38,290 bases of DNA, taken from contig CANQLD010000007.1 in assembly GCA_947624625.1 (NCBI GenBank), positions 1 to 38,290 of the forward strand, written 5' to 3'. Of this stretch, positions 1 to 8,850 are shown piece after piece. The notes beneath the pieces are model-generated. The model saw only the letters and a list, made by a program, of their open reading frames with translations, made no database searches and was not told where the DNA came from. A program made the position numbers and the translations under genes. Within the stretch, counting starts at the first letter, position 1, and every line of letters starts with the position of its first letter. This DNA comes from an uncultured Clostridia bacterium. GTDB lineage: Bacteria; Bacillota; Clostridia; TANB77; CAG-465.

Positions 1-39
1 TATGTATGTATGTATGTATGTATGTATGTATGTATGTAT
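1..39. repeat. (GTAT)n / (ATAC)n tetranucleotide microsatellite, at least 9.75 units, truncated by the window edge
   Basis: Uninterrupted tatg/gtat units from base 1 to 39. Confidence 0.97.
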
Positions 40-50
40 AGTGTATTCAT
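1..50 (-). CDS. 5' end of a small ORF containing the ATAC repeat (MNTLYIHTYIHT...), still open at the window edge
   Basis: ATG at 50-48, SD AAAGGAG (plus CTCCTTT 59-65) 8 nt upstream; codons TAC ATA CAT ACA repeat (Y-I-H-T). Confidence 0.5.
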   Translation of the reverse strand, partial: MNTLYIHTYIHTYIHT

Positions 51-109
51 ATTTCTAACTCCTTTAGTTTACATATTCTTTTATTTGCTTTATCTTAACC
101 TCTGCTTTT

Positions 110-138
110 ATTCTACTATATTTTTTTATTTTTTACAA
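110..138 (-). promoter_or_regulatory. SigA-type promoter of repeat cassette copy 1 (TTGTAA-N17-TAGAAT)
   Basis: -35 complement at 133-138, -10 complement at 110-115, 17-bp spacer; same layout in copy 2. Confidence 0.55.
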
Positions 139-207
139 TAGTTGATAACTTTATAATCCAAAAAATAAGTGAAATTTTATTTTTCACTTATTTTTTATAT
201 AAACTTT

Positions 208-1191
208 TTAAATTTTTTTTCTTCTTTCCTCTAATTTTTGTTTAAAAATAGTACTAAATTCATTATAATTTGTTTCATTTAAACTAACTAGGATTCCATT
301 ATAGTTAATTACTATCTCTTTTGGTAAATATTTATCTCTATATTCAGGTTCTACATCACTTTCAAACTCTTTCACATTTAGATAATATTTATCTATAGCT
401 CGTTGTATATCCTTTGCAAAACAACAACCTACGACATTATACTCTGAATTTTCCGCAGTAAATAGATTTGTTATCTTTAGTATAGGTGCTCCACTTACAA
501 AAACATAGTATACATTATTATTATAATTTCCATCTTCTTCTATTTCAATTAATGTTTTTAATGTACACCGTGCAATATGCAAATTGCAGACACTCGGACT
601 TTTAGTAACAAAAAACTGAAGTGGAGTAAAAATTTTACTTATTTTTATAATCTCACATATTTTTCCTATTGTAAATAATGGAAATTTTGGAAAGATTAGC
701 ATGTACACCAAATAAAGAAAAACCTCAACAAAAAGACAATTTATTTTAGATTTTTTGTAATAACTAGAATAATAATTTGTTTCATAAATATTTGGAATTT
801 TGTGCATTTTTCTATATGCATTAAGAATCTTGTGCCCAGCGGAATTATAGTTTTTTGTCTCTTTTGGCAACTGAACATATCCAAAAAGTATTAAGTGAAA
901 TATTACTATAACTGTATATAGTACTAACATAGTCTTTGGAAACTTATATACTGCGAATAACTCAATTGAAAAAGAAATAACAATCTCTATTAAACAAATT
1001 ATAGTACGAAGAAACTTGTTTTCTACATTATTTATTTTGTTAAAAAACCGTGATATAGTCCCTCTTTTTTCATTTTTATTTACTATAATAAAGCTTAGAA
1101 AATCTCTAAAAAATCTACTTTTAATAACATAGTTTTCTGTTTCATACATAATACCTTTTTTAGTGCTTCTACAAGATTTAACTTCAATCAT
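208..1191 (-). CDS. hypothetical multi-TM membrane protein, 327 aa
   Basis: Long ORF with several hydrophobic segments; no family recognised. Confidence 0.75.
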   Translation of the reverse strand: MIEVKSCRSTKKGIMYETENYVIKSRFFRDFLSFIIVNKNEKRGTISRFFNKINNVENKFLRTIICLIEIVISFSIELFAVYKFPKTMLVLYTVIVIFHLILFGYVQLPKETKNYNSAGHKILNAYRKMHKIPNIYETNYYSSYYKKSKINCLFVEVFLYLVYMLIFPKFPLFTIGKICEIIKISKIFTPLQFFVTKSPSVCNLHIARCTLKTLIEIEEDGNYNNNVYYVFVSGAPILKITNLFTAENSEYNVVGCCFAKDIQRAIDKYYLNVKEFESDVEPEYRDKYLPKEIVINYNGILVSLNETNYNEFSTIFKQKLEERRKKI

Positions 1192-1292
1192 CTCTTTTCT
1201 CCTCCTTAATAAATTATTATTGGAATATACATAAAATAATCTTCTACATTATAGCATAGGTTAAACTAAAAGTAAAGTTTAAAAAAATAATA

Positions 1293-1320
1293 TTGACATA
1301 ACTTCTTGTTGTGATATAAT
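1293..1320 (+). promoter_or_regulatory. SigA promoter TTGACA-N16-TATAAT
   Basis: Consensus hexamers upstream of the 1390 ORF, with extended -10 TGA-TATAAT. Confidence 0.75.
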
Positions 1321-1389
1321 AATATACAAAATATAACATGTAATTTAATAAATTATTAATATAATTAATACAAAAAAGGAGGAGAATTT

Positions 1390-1572
1390 ATGTCCAAATT
1401 TGGTTTTCTCAAAGTATTAAAAGACAACATTGAATGTGCTTTCTGTAAAGAAGAGAAATGTCCAGTAAAATATTTACCAGGCAGACGGAAAATGGTTGAT
1501 TCTTACTATATTGGTTGCAAAAAAGAGCTCGATAAAAGATTTAAAAATGCCTTAAAAAGAAAAATGCCTTAA
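1390..1572 (+). CDS. small Cys-containing protein, 60 aa, hypothetical
   Basis: SD AAAGGAGGAG before ATG, consensus promoter, terminator after stop; CxxCx4C plus a later Cys. Confidence 0.75.
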   Translation: MSKFGFLKVLKDNIECAFCKEEKCPVKYLPGRRKMVDSYYIGCKKELDKRFKNALKRKMP

Positions 1573-1580
1573 AATGCTAT

Positions 1581-1613
1581 GAACTATCTACTAAGTAGAT
1601 AGTTCTGTTTTTT
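1581..1613 (+). terminator. intrinsic terminator
   Basis: GAACTATCTAC/GTAGATAGTTC hairpin followed by a T-rich run. Confidence 0.85.
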
Positions 1614-1616
1614 ATT

Positions 1617-2913
1617 TCAATTATATTTAAAATCATTTCTAAGTTTAAAAAGCATAACAAGGTTTGGAATCACCATTAATGCATTAGCAATAGAAGATAT
1701 ACTCCAAACCACATTAAGTGTAAGTACCGCCCCTAAAAAGACACATAAAGTATAAATTATTTTATATATATTTTGTATTTTAATTTTATCTTTAAATAGA
1801 AATTTTATCCCAATAAGTCCATAATAACTCCAACAAGGAATAGTAGCTACTGCAAATACAACAAGAGAAAAAGTAAGTAAGTAATTTCCATACGGAATAA
1901 TAGAAAAAGCTCTTTGTGTTAAATCAGTTGCATCAGTTGCTATATTAAAAAATCCACTTGAAACTAAAGCTATACCGGTCATTGTACAAATTATTACTGT
2001 ATCAATAAATACACTAGTCGATGCTATAATTGATTCTTTTTTTATATCATTTCCTTTAACTGCTACATTAAATAAAGGAGAACTCCCCATTCCTGCTTCA
2101 TTTGAAAATAGTCCTTTTGAAAGGCCAGCATTTAATGCCTTTACAATAGTTACTCCAAATATTCCACCGTGTTACCGCCTTAAATGAAAAGGCTTCTTTT
2201 AGTATTAGCTTTATACTAGGAATTATATTAAATCTGTAAATATATAATAAATAAATACACATGGTAATATATACTATAGTTGCAATAGGTACTAAAAAAC
2301 TTGAAATATTTGATATTCTTTTTTCGTCTCCAAATATTACATATACGCAAATTATAGTTATTACAATGGCAAGTAAATATTTATTAACATTAAAAGTTTC
2401 ATTTATTGAAGTTGCCATAGCATTTGACTGTATCATTGAGCCTATTCCAAAAGATGCTATTACAACAAAAAGACTAAATAAAATTGCAAGCATTTTTTTA
2501 TTTAGTCTGTTTTTTAAAACATACATTGTTCCACCTAAATATCCTTTTAATGTATTTTGTCTATACTTTAACACTAAAAATGTTTCTGCATATTTTGTAG
2601 CTATAGCAAAAAAACCTGAAATAAATATCCAAAAAATGCTACCTACTCCCCCTATAGTGATTGCTGAGGCTACTCCAATTATATTCCCTGTTCCTAGAGT
2701 TGCGGCAAGTACCGTCATTAAAGATTTAAATGAAGAAATCCCCTTCTGATTTTTTCCTTTAATGTTTGGTGTAAACATTAATTTCAAGCCTTTTAATGTA
2801 TACTTTTGTGGATATTTTAATTTGAATGTAAAATATATATGAGTAAATATCAAAAGTATAACAAGTGGTATACTCCATACAAATTCTTCAAGTTTAAAAA
2901 TAATATTTGCCAT
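1617..2913 (-). pseudogene. AGCS-family alanine/glycine:Na+ symporter, split by a single-base frameshift near 2169
   Basis: ORFs 2098-2913 (N-terminal) and 1617-2090 (C-terminal). The other frame continues ...AVTGGIFGVTIVKALNAGLSKGLFSNEAGMGSSP..., typical of AGCS transporters. Confidence 0.85.
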
Positions 2914-3056
2914 TATATCACCAATAATAATATATGCATATTATTATGTTTTATATTTATATTAAAGAAAAAAAGTGAAATGAATTTATTTTATCATCTC
3001 ACTTTTTTATATCCATATTGATTTTTTGGTTTTCTAATTTATTTTTTTCTTTTTAA

Positions 3057-3617
3057 TTATATAACCCAACAAAAAGCTATAACAGCTAAAATCAAAAACA
3101 ATATACCAAACAATACTATTTGAAAAATATAAAACTTGTTAGAATTTTGGTAATCTGGAGTATATAATATTTCTTCACTACTTTTATCAATACTTATACC
3201 TGCCACTTCTTTATCATTATCATAAATATTAATAAAAATGTTATTTTTTTTATCAGTTAATTTATAAGACGGATCATCTACCGTTCCAGTTTTATAAATA
3301 TCAAAAAATCTCGTTAATTCATTTTTTTGAATATTTACTTTTCCATCATTATCAACATCATAATTTAAGTACTTAGTGGATATTTTATTTTCTTCTACTT
3401 GGTATTCAAATCCAATTCTTTTTAATGTATCTATAAGCATATCTTTTGTTTTAATATTTTTTGATGCATTATATAATTCGTAGTCTTTGGTAACATCCTG
3501 ATCGTAAATAAAACGTCTAGGATTACAGAAATTGATAAAAAACAAAATTCCAAAAATAAATGTAAATACTACCACCCAAACTCCGTATGACCGTACTTTT
3601 TCTTTGAAATTACTCAT
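3057..3617 (-). CDS. hypothetical protein with N- and C-terminal TM segments, 186 aa
   Basis: ORF with SD; hydrophobic termini flank a polar central domain. Confidence 0.75.
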   Translation of the reverse strand: MSNFKEKVRSYGVWVVVFTFIFGILFFINFCNPRRFIYDQDVTKDYELYNASKNIKTKDMLIDTLKRIGFEYQVEENKISTKYLNYDVDNDGKVNIQKNELTRFFDIYKTGTVDDPSYKLTDKKNNIFINIYDNDKEVAGISIDKSSEEILYTPDYQNSNKFYIFQIVLFGILFLILAVIAFCWVI

Positions 3618-3726
3618 ATTACTTTCCTCCTAAATTATTACTTAGATTTTGACAATATGTTACTTGTAATTTTACTACAATTTTGCATAGTTTTCAAGTT
3701 TTTGCATACAAATTATTCTTATATAC

Positions 3727-6078
3727 TTATGATTTAACAACTTTAGATACTACTATAGTAATATCATCTTCAAGATACCCTTTATTTTCTCTTAATACAA
3801 ATTTTCTTAATTCTTCAGCAATAAATTTACTATTTTTGTTTTTATCAATACTTAATAAATGAGTTTTAAAATAATTATTATTTATGTCCATACCATCTTT
3901 TACAACACCATCTGAAATTTGTACTACAATGCTACCTTCTTTTAACTTTTTGCAGATTGGTACATAATCAGTATCTTTAATAATTCCAACTGGCATAGTA
4001 GCCGTATTAATTGTTATTATTTTTTCATCTTCAATTATATATGTAGGTGCAGCACCAAATTTAACAAATTGTGCCTCAGCATTTTTTAGGTCAATAATAG
4101 ACACATCTATAGTTGAAAAGCTTTCATCATCTGATTTTAATTTTATTACACTATTTATTATATCAATTGCTTTATCTTCACTAAAGCCACCTTCAAGTAA
4201 TTTTTCAAGCATACTCACAACTGTATGAGAAGCTTTTGCAGCGATTTTTCCAGAGCCTGCTCCATCACTAATAACATTTAAACGTTTTAAATCAGAAAGC
4301 TCCATTGAAAGATATGAATCTCCAGAAACTTCTTCTCCAGATTTTATTTCAGAAACAATTGAAGATTTAACATCAAAGTCTGGTTTTGATACAAGTTTTA
4401 TTCTAGATTTCTCGTTTTTGCTACTATTTAAGATAAGCTTAATAGACATTGTTTGCTCAAGTATATTAGATGAAATATCTACAATTTCTTGTTTTTGAAC
4501 ATCAATATTTGTTAGAATATCTGTTACAAAAATATATTCAATACTATCTCCTTGCCTTTTAAAACTATCCTCATAAACAATGTATCCATAGAACTTTAAT
4601 TCATCTCTTAATTTCTCTAATGATTTATCTTTTACAATCATATTATCTTTTATATTTTTCGCAACACCTGATAAAATCTTAGATACTTCTTTATATTGAT
4701 TAGATATTTTTTCACTATTTTCTTGCTCTTTTTTCTTAAGTAGTCTTGTTAATTTCATACTGTTATATATTTCTGTTATATTCTCTACCATATCTTCTGG
4801 AATATAGCATTTAAAGTCTAACATAGAAGAGTCAATTTTTTCATTGTTTTCTAATTTTTTTGCAATAAAATCAACTTTATTACTTAATTTATTACTATCT
4901 AAACAATTCTTTTTTTCCTTGCAATCAATACAATTATTTTCAATATAATCACTTATATATTTTTCTATAACTTCTCTTGTTTCTTTTAAATCTTCAGGAG
5001 AATTTTCTAATTTTATATTTGACAGACTTTCAAACACTTCTGATAGTGCACCAATTTTTTCTTTTGCACTATTACTACTTGAAAGCATATTATCAAATGT
5101 CTTGTCCAATGTTTTGTTTTTGTTAAACAGTTTATCTAATTTAAATTCAAATGCCTTAGGCATAAATAGCAAACTAATTGAAGCAATTAACATCTCACTT
5201 AATCTAAGTGTTAATTCTGAAAAACCACTTGAATAATAACTTATATATATATTTCCAAGTATAAATGCTATTACAACTGGTATTTTTCCAAATCTACTAA
5301 ATATTCCTGCAAGCCCACCACTTAAACTTAAAGATACTACAAGCGACATATTTACATCTGTTACCCCTGTAAGCAGCAAACCTACCAGAAGACCTGCACT
5401 ACATCCTGATATAGCACCATTTTTCCAACCATATACAAGTATAAGTACCATAATCAAAATATTATATATTGAAAAGTTAAATACTGATAAATTTTTAAAT
5501 ACAGAAAGTGCTAATGCTACCAATGTTACCATAGCAATACTTTCTTCTTTAGAATATACATACGATTTTTTTATATTTACAAGTACAGACATACCAGGAA
5601 CAAAAACGAAGTATATTATAGCTATAACTAAAGCACTTGTAAGAGTAGTTAAAATACTAGCAAAGAATACTCCAGCTATAACATTTGAAACTATTTCTAC
5701 TAAAAAATACGAACATATTAATTTTATAAATACACTATACTTTTTACTAATTCCTTCTATATTAATTAATGCAGTTACAAGCGAAAATACAATAAAAAGT
5801 GCCACTATTTTTATAATTGTATATGTTGTTGCAGAACTTATTAAAAGTCCAGCAATTGAAGAAATAAGTACAAGCAGTAAAGGAACATTAAATACACTTG
5901 CAACACCAAATAGTACCACATTAAACGGCTCATATTCGCCTATAAAAGTCTGGGAAGCAAGTAATATAGATAAAACGACGAAAGTTATATTAGGTATATT
6001 AAAACCTTTTTTTATATAATCAATTACAAGATTTACTTTTTCTCCTACTTCACTTCCTAAATATTTTTCCAAAATCAT
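3727..6078 (-). CDS. spoIIE: Stage II sporulation protein E, PP2C-type phosphatase
   Basis: Multi-TM N-terminus plus C-terminal PP2C core (SGDSYLSMEL...VISDGAGSGKIAAKAS...STIDVSIIDL...ISDGVVKDG). Confidence 0.92.
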   Translation of the reverse strand: MILEKYLGSEVGEKVNLVIDYIKKGFNIPNITFVVLSILLASQTFIGEYEPFNVVLFGVASVFNVPLLLVLISSIAGLLISSATTYTIIKIVALFIVFSLVTALINIEGISKKYSVFIKLICSYFLVEIVSNVIAGVFFASILTTLTSALVIAIIYFVFVPGMSVLVNIKKSYVYSKEESIAMVTLVALALSVFKNLSVFNFSIYNILIMVLILVYGWKNGAISGCSAGLLVGLLLTGVTDVNMSLVVSLSLSGGLAGIFSRFGKIPVVIAFILGNIYISYYSSGFSELTLRLSEMLIASISLLFMPKAFEFKLDKLFNKNKTLDKTFDNMLSSSNSAKEKIGALSEVFESLSNIKLENSPEDLKETREVIEKYISDYIENNCIDCKEKKNCLDSNKLSNKVDFIAKKLENNEKIDSSMLDFKCYIPEDMVENITEIYNSMKLTRLLKKKEQENSEKISNQYKEVSKILSGVAKNIKDNMIVKDKSLEKLRDELKFYGYIVYEDSFKRQGDSIEYIFVTDILTNIDVQKQEIVDISSNILEQTMSIKLILNSSKNEKSRIKLVSKPDFDVKSSIVSEIKSGEEVSGDSYLSMELSDLKRLNVISDGAGSGKIAAKASHTVVSMLEKLLEGGFSEDKAIDIINSVIKLKSDDESFSTIDVSIIDLKNAEAQFVKFGAAPTYIIEDEKIITINTATMPVGIIKDTDYVPICKKLKEGSIVVQISDGVVKDGMDINNNYFKTHLLSIDKNKNSKFIAEELRKFVLRENKGYLEDDITIVVSKVVKS

Positions 6079-6198
6079 ATATTTTACACACCTCTTTTGT
6101 TACTTTTTATACTTTATATTTTACTACATATAATTATATTTTTTTGTCATAATTTATACTTTATATCAAATATTTTTATTTTTTAAATATAGTAAACA

Positions 6199-6231
6199 CA
6201 AAGTAGCCTAAAGAAACCCTAGACTACTTTA
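6199..6231 (-). terminator. terminator-like hairpin after the 443-aa ORF
   Basis: AAAGTAG/CTACTTT inverted repeat downstream of the stop. Confidence 0.5.
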
Positions 6232-6235
6232 TTAT

Positions 6236-7567
6236 TTAACTATTTACTTTTTCTTTTTTTGGTCTTCCCACTTTTCTTTTTGTTTCTTTTTTTTCATCTT
6301 CATCTTTATTATTTACTTCTTCATTTTCTATATTTTTTTCTTTTACACTGCCTTTTCTAACTCTTTTTTTATCACTAACTTCAAGAGTTTTATTGTTATT
6401 TTCCTCATCTTCTTCATCTGTATCTTCTTCTACTACTTCAGATATTTCTTCTTCAACTTCATCAGAGTCAATACTATCTAATTCGATATTATCTGCTACA
6501 AGTCCTTCAAGTTTTTCGTCCTCGTTTTCTTCTACTTCCTCAACTTTTTCTATATCAGAACTTAATATTTCTTTTACTTCATCACTATTTGTAGACTCTA
6601 ATGCTCTTTTTTCTACAAACAAATCTAACTCGTCTGTTTCACCATTTGCAAGTAATTTAGAATATTCTAAATACTCATCTTCTGTTGCAATACTTCTATG
6701 TACATCATTTACCATAGTCTTTATTTTTGAGTCATACACCTCTTTATATATTCCTATATAGTCTTTTATATTAATTACACCACTAGATAAACTTTCATCA
6801 TATATTCCTTGAATCTTTTCAAATATTTTATCAATTACTTTAAAATATCTATATGAATTTTTACATATATTTATTACAAGATTAAATTCATACATATGCT
6901 TATCAATATCTGATTCAATTCCTTTAATCATTGTCTCAATAACAAACTCAATTAACTCTCTTTCATCAGATGGAAGTTTTGAAATATCATAATTGTCGTT
7001 TATATAACTTACATAGTCATCTACAATCTCAAATAACTTACTATATAATTCTTCAGTATATTCATCTGTTTGAAGCTTTGTATCAATGTCTTCTGCTAAC
7101 TTAATCAAATTATTATATCTTATTGATTTGCCTTCATCTTTTATATTTTGCTTTACAGCATCAATTGCAGAAGAAATAGATAATAAGTTGTATTTAATAT
7201 CTTCTCTTGATTTAAATTTTGCTCTAGTTACTCTATCATATTCCATTTCTAAGAAAACTTTTTGAAGTTCAAGTCTTTCTATTTTATCTGTTGAATTGAT
7301 TTTTTCAACTATATCTTGTGGATAAGATATTTTAAGTTCGTACATTTCTCTTTGCATAATATCATATTGATATTTTACAAATACTATTTCTCTTAGTATA
7401 TTTTCTTGGTATAACTTTTGTTCGTCACCTTCTGTTTTGTGAATAACTGATAAATGCTCGTCTATTGCTCTGTTCATTTTATTCATATTTACCATTATTA
7501 CTACGCTTTGTATTACTCTATCAAAAAGATTGACCTTTCTTTTTGAACCTACAACTATATCAGCCAT
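6236..7567 (-). CDS. hypothetical helical protein with acidic C-terminal tail ending in an AT-hook-like KRKVGRPKKEK
   Basis: 443-aa ORF; low-complexity E/D region, then GRPKK motif. Confidence 0.8.
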   Translation of the reverse strand: MADIVVGSKRKVNLFDRVIQSVVIMVNMNKMNRAIDEHLSVIHKTEGDEQKLYQENILREIVFVKYQYDIMQREMYELKISYPQDIVEKINSTDKIERLELQKVFLEMEYDRVTRAKFKSREDIKYNLLSISSAIDAVKQNIKDEGKSIRYNNLIKLAEDIDTKLQTDEYTEELYSKLFEIVDDYVSYINDNYDISKLPSDERELIEFVIETMIKGIESDIDKHMYEFNLVINICKNSYRYFKVIDKIFEKIQGIYDESLSSGVINIKDYIGIYKEVYDSKIKTMVNDVHRSIATEDEYLEYSKLLANGETDELDLFVEKRALESTNSDEVKEILSSDIEKVEEVEENEDEKLEGLVADNIELDSIDSDEVEEEISEVVEEDTDEEDEENNNKTLEVSDKKRVRKGSVKEKNIENEEVNNKDEDEKKETKRKVGRPKKEKVNS

Positions 7568-7854
7568 ATACTTGCCCCTCTCTTTACCAAAATCTATTAC
7601 ATATAATTGTTTGCATTGTTATTCACTTATATTATACCTTTTTTTGAAATTATTTCAAGTCTTTAAGTGCAATTTTTACAAAAATGTTACAAAAATTATA
7701 TCTAAGAGAAACATATGTAAAATAATACGTATTTCTAGGCAAATCTAAGGCATATAACTGTTATTTTAGTATTATTTTTTAAAAATCACTCTTTATTTTA
7801 TGTGACTTTTAGTTTATACTATATATTGAAATAATAAGAATTTGGAGGAAACAA

Positions 7855-8817
7855 ATGATAAAAGACATATGTTTCATAATTATTGGATTTATTCTTTTAA
7901 TTATAGGGGCAGATGCCTTAGTAAAAGGCTCTAGTAATTTAGCAAAAAAATTTCATATACCAGAAGTTATTATTGGGCTTACCATTGTATGTATTGGTAC
8001 ATCTATGCCTGAGCTTATAATTACAATTACATCAGCTGCAAGAGGATATACCGATTTAATAGTTGGAAATGTAATTGGAAGTAATCTGTGTAATATATTG
8101 CTTATACTAGGTATTGCTGCTATTTTAAAACCAGTAAAAGTAGATAAAGATATAAAAAATATACATTTGCCAATTGCATTACTATCTACTTTATTTATAC
8201 TATTTATTGGTAACTTATCAATTGGTAGTGGAAAATACATTATTGGTAGAAGTGAAGGATTTATACTGCTTTTATTATTTTCAATATACTTCTCTTATCC
8301 TATAATTATTGCCGTAAAAGATATTATAAAAGTTGAGCATCAAAAAAGAAAACCAAGACAAGATATTAGTGTTATCACATCAACACTTCTTATTATAATT
8401 GGTATATTAATGCTAAAATATGGTGGAGATTTCGTAGTAGATGGTTGTGAAAATATTGCTTTAACTTTTGGAATTAGTCAAAGAGTTATTGGACTTACTA
8501 TTGTTGCAATAGGTACATCACTTCCAGAACTTGTTACTACAATAATTGCTACTATAAAAAAAGATACAAATATTGCAATTGGTAACTTAGTAGGTTCTTG
8601 TATGTTAAATTCTTTACTTATAATTGGAGTAGGTGCTGTTATAACACCACTAGTATTTTCAATTGAATTTAATATTAATTTAGTAATTCTTGCAATTGCA
8701 TTACTTTCAGTATGGCTTTTTTCAAATACTGGCAAAAAAGAAACGATTACTGGTGCAAATGGACTTATACTATTACTTATGTTTTTAGTATATTTTGTAA
8801 GATTATTTATAGAATAG
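7855..8817 (+). CDS. calcium/sodium antiporter, CaCA family (YrbG-like)
   Basis: Two duplicated alpha-repeat motifs (GLTIVCIGTSMPELIITITSA...VGNVIGSNLCNILLILG; GLTIVAIGTSLPELVTTIIA...IGNLVGSCMLNSLLIIG). Confidence 0.92.
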   Translation: MIKDICFIIIGFILLIIGADALVKGSSNLAKKFHIPEVIIGLTIVCIGTSMPELIITITSAARGYTDLIVGNVIGSNLCNILLILGIAAILKPVKVDKDIKNIHLPIALLSTLFILFIGNLSIGSGKYIIGRSEGFILLLLFSIYFSYPIIIAVKDIIKVEHQKRKPRQDISVITSTLLIIIGILMLKYGGDFVVDGCENIALTFGISQRVIGLTIVAIGTSLPELVTTIIATIKKDTNIAIGNLVGSCMLNSLLIIGVGAVITPLVFSIEFNINLVILAIALLSVWLFSNTGKKETITGANGLILLLMFLVYFVRLFIE

Positions 8818-8819
8818 AG

Positions 8820-8849
8820 AAAAAACTGGGAAAAAAACCCAGTTTTTTT
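8820..8849. terminator. bidirectional intrinsic terminator between convergent genes
   Basis: AAAAAACTGGG-AAAAAAA-CCCAGTTTTTTT. Confidence 0.9.
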
Positions 8850-8850
8850 G

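Noticed and set aside
2160-2180. Programmed ribosomal frameshift in the AGCS gene
   Set aside because: No slippery heptamer or obvious stimulatory structure. A one-base indel or sequencing error is simpler.
2261-2749. Plus-strand 162-aa ORF
   Set aside because: Antisense to the AGCS coding region; composition mirrors the opposite strand and there is no SD or promoter.
6393-6761. Plus-strand Ser-rich 122-aa ORF
   Set aside because: Mirror image of the acidic Glu/Asp/Ser low-complexity tail of the 443-aa minus-strand protein.
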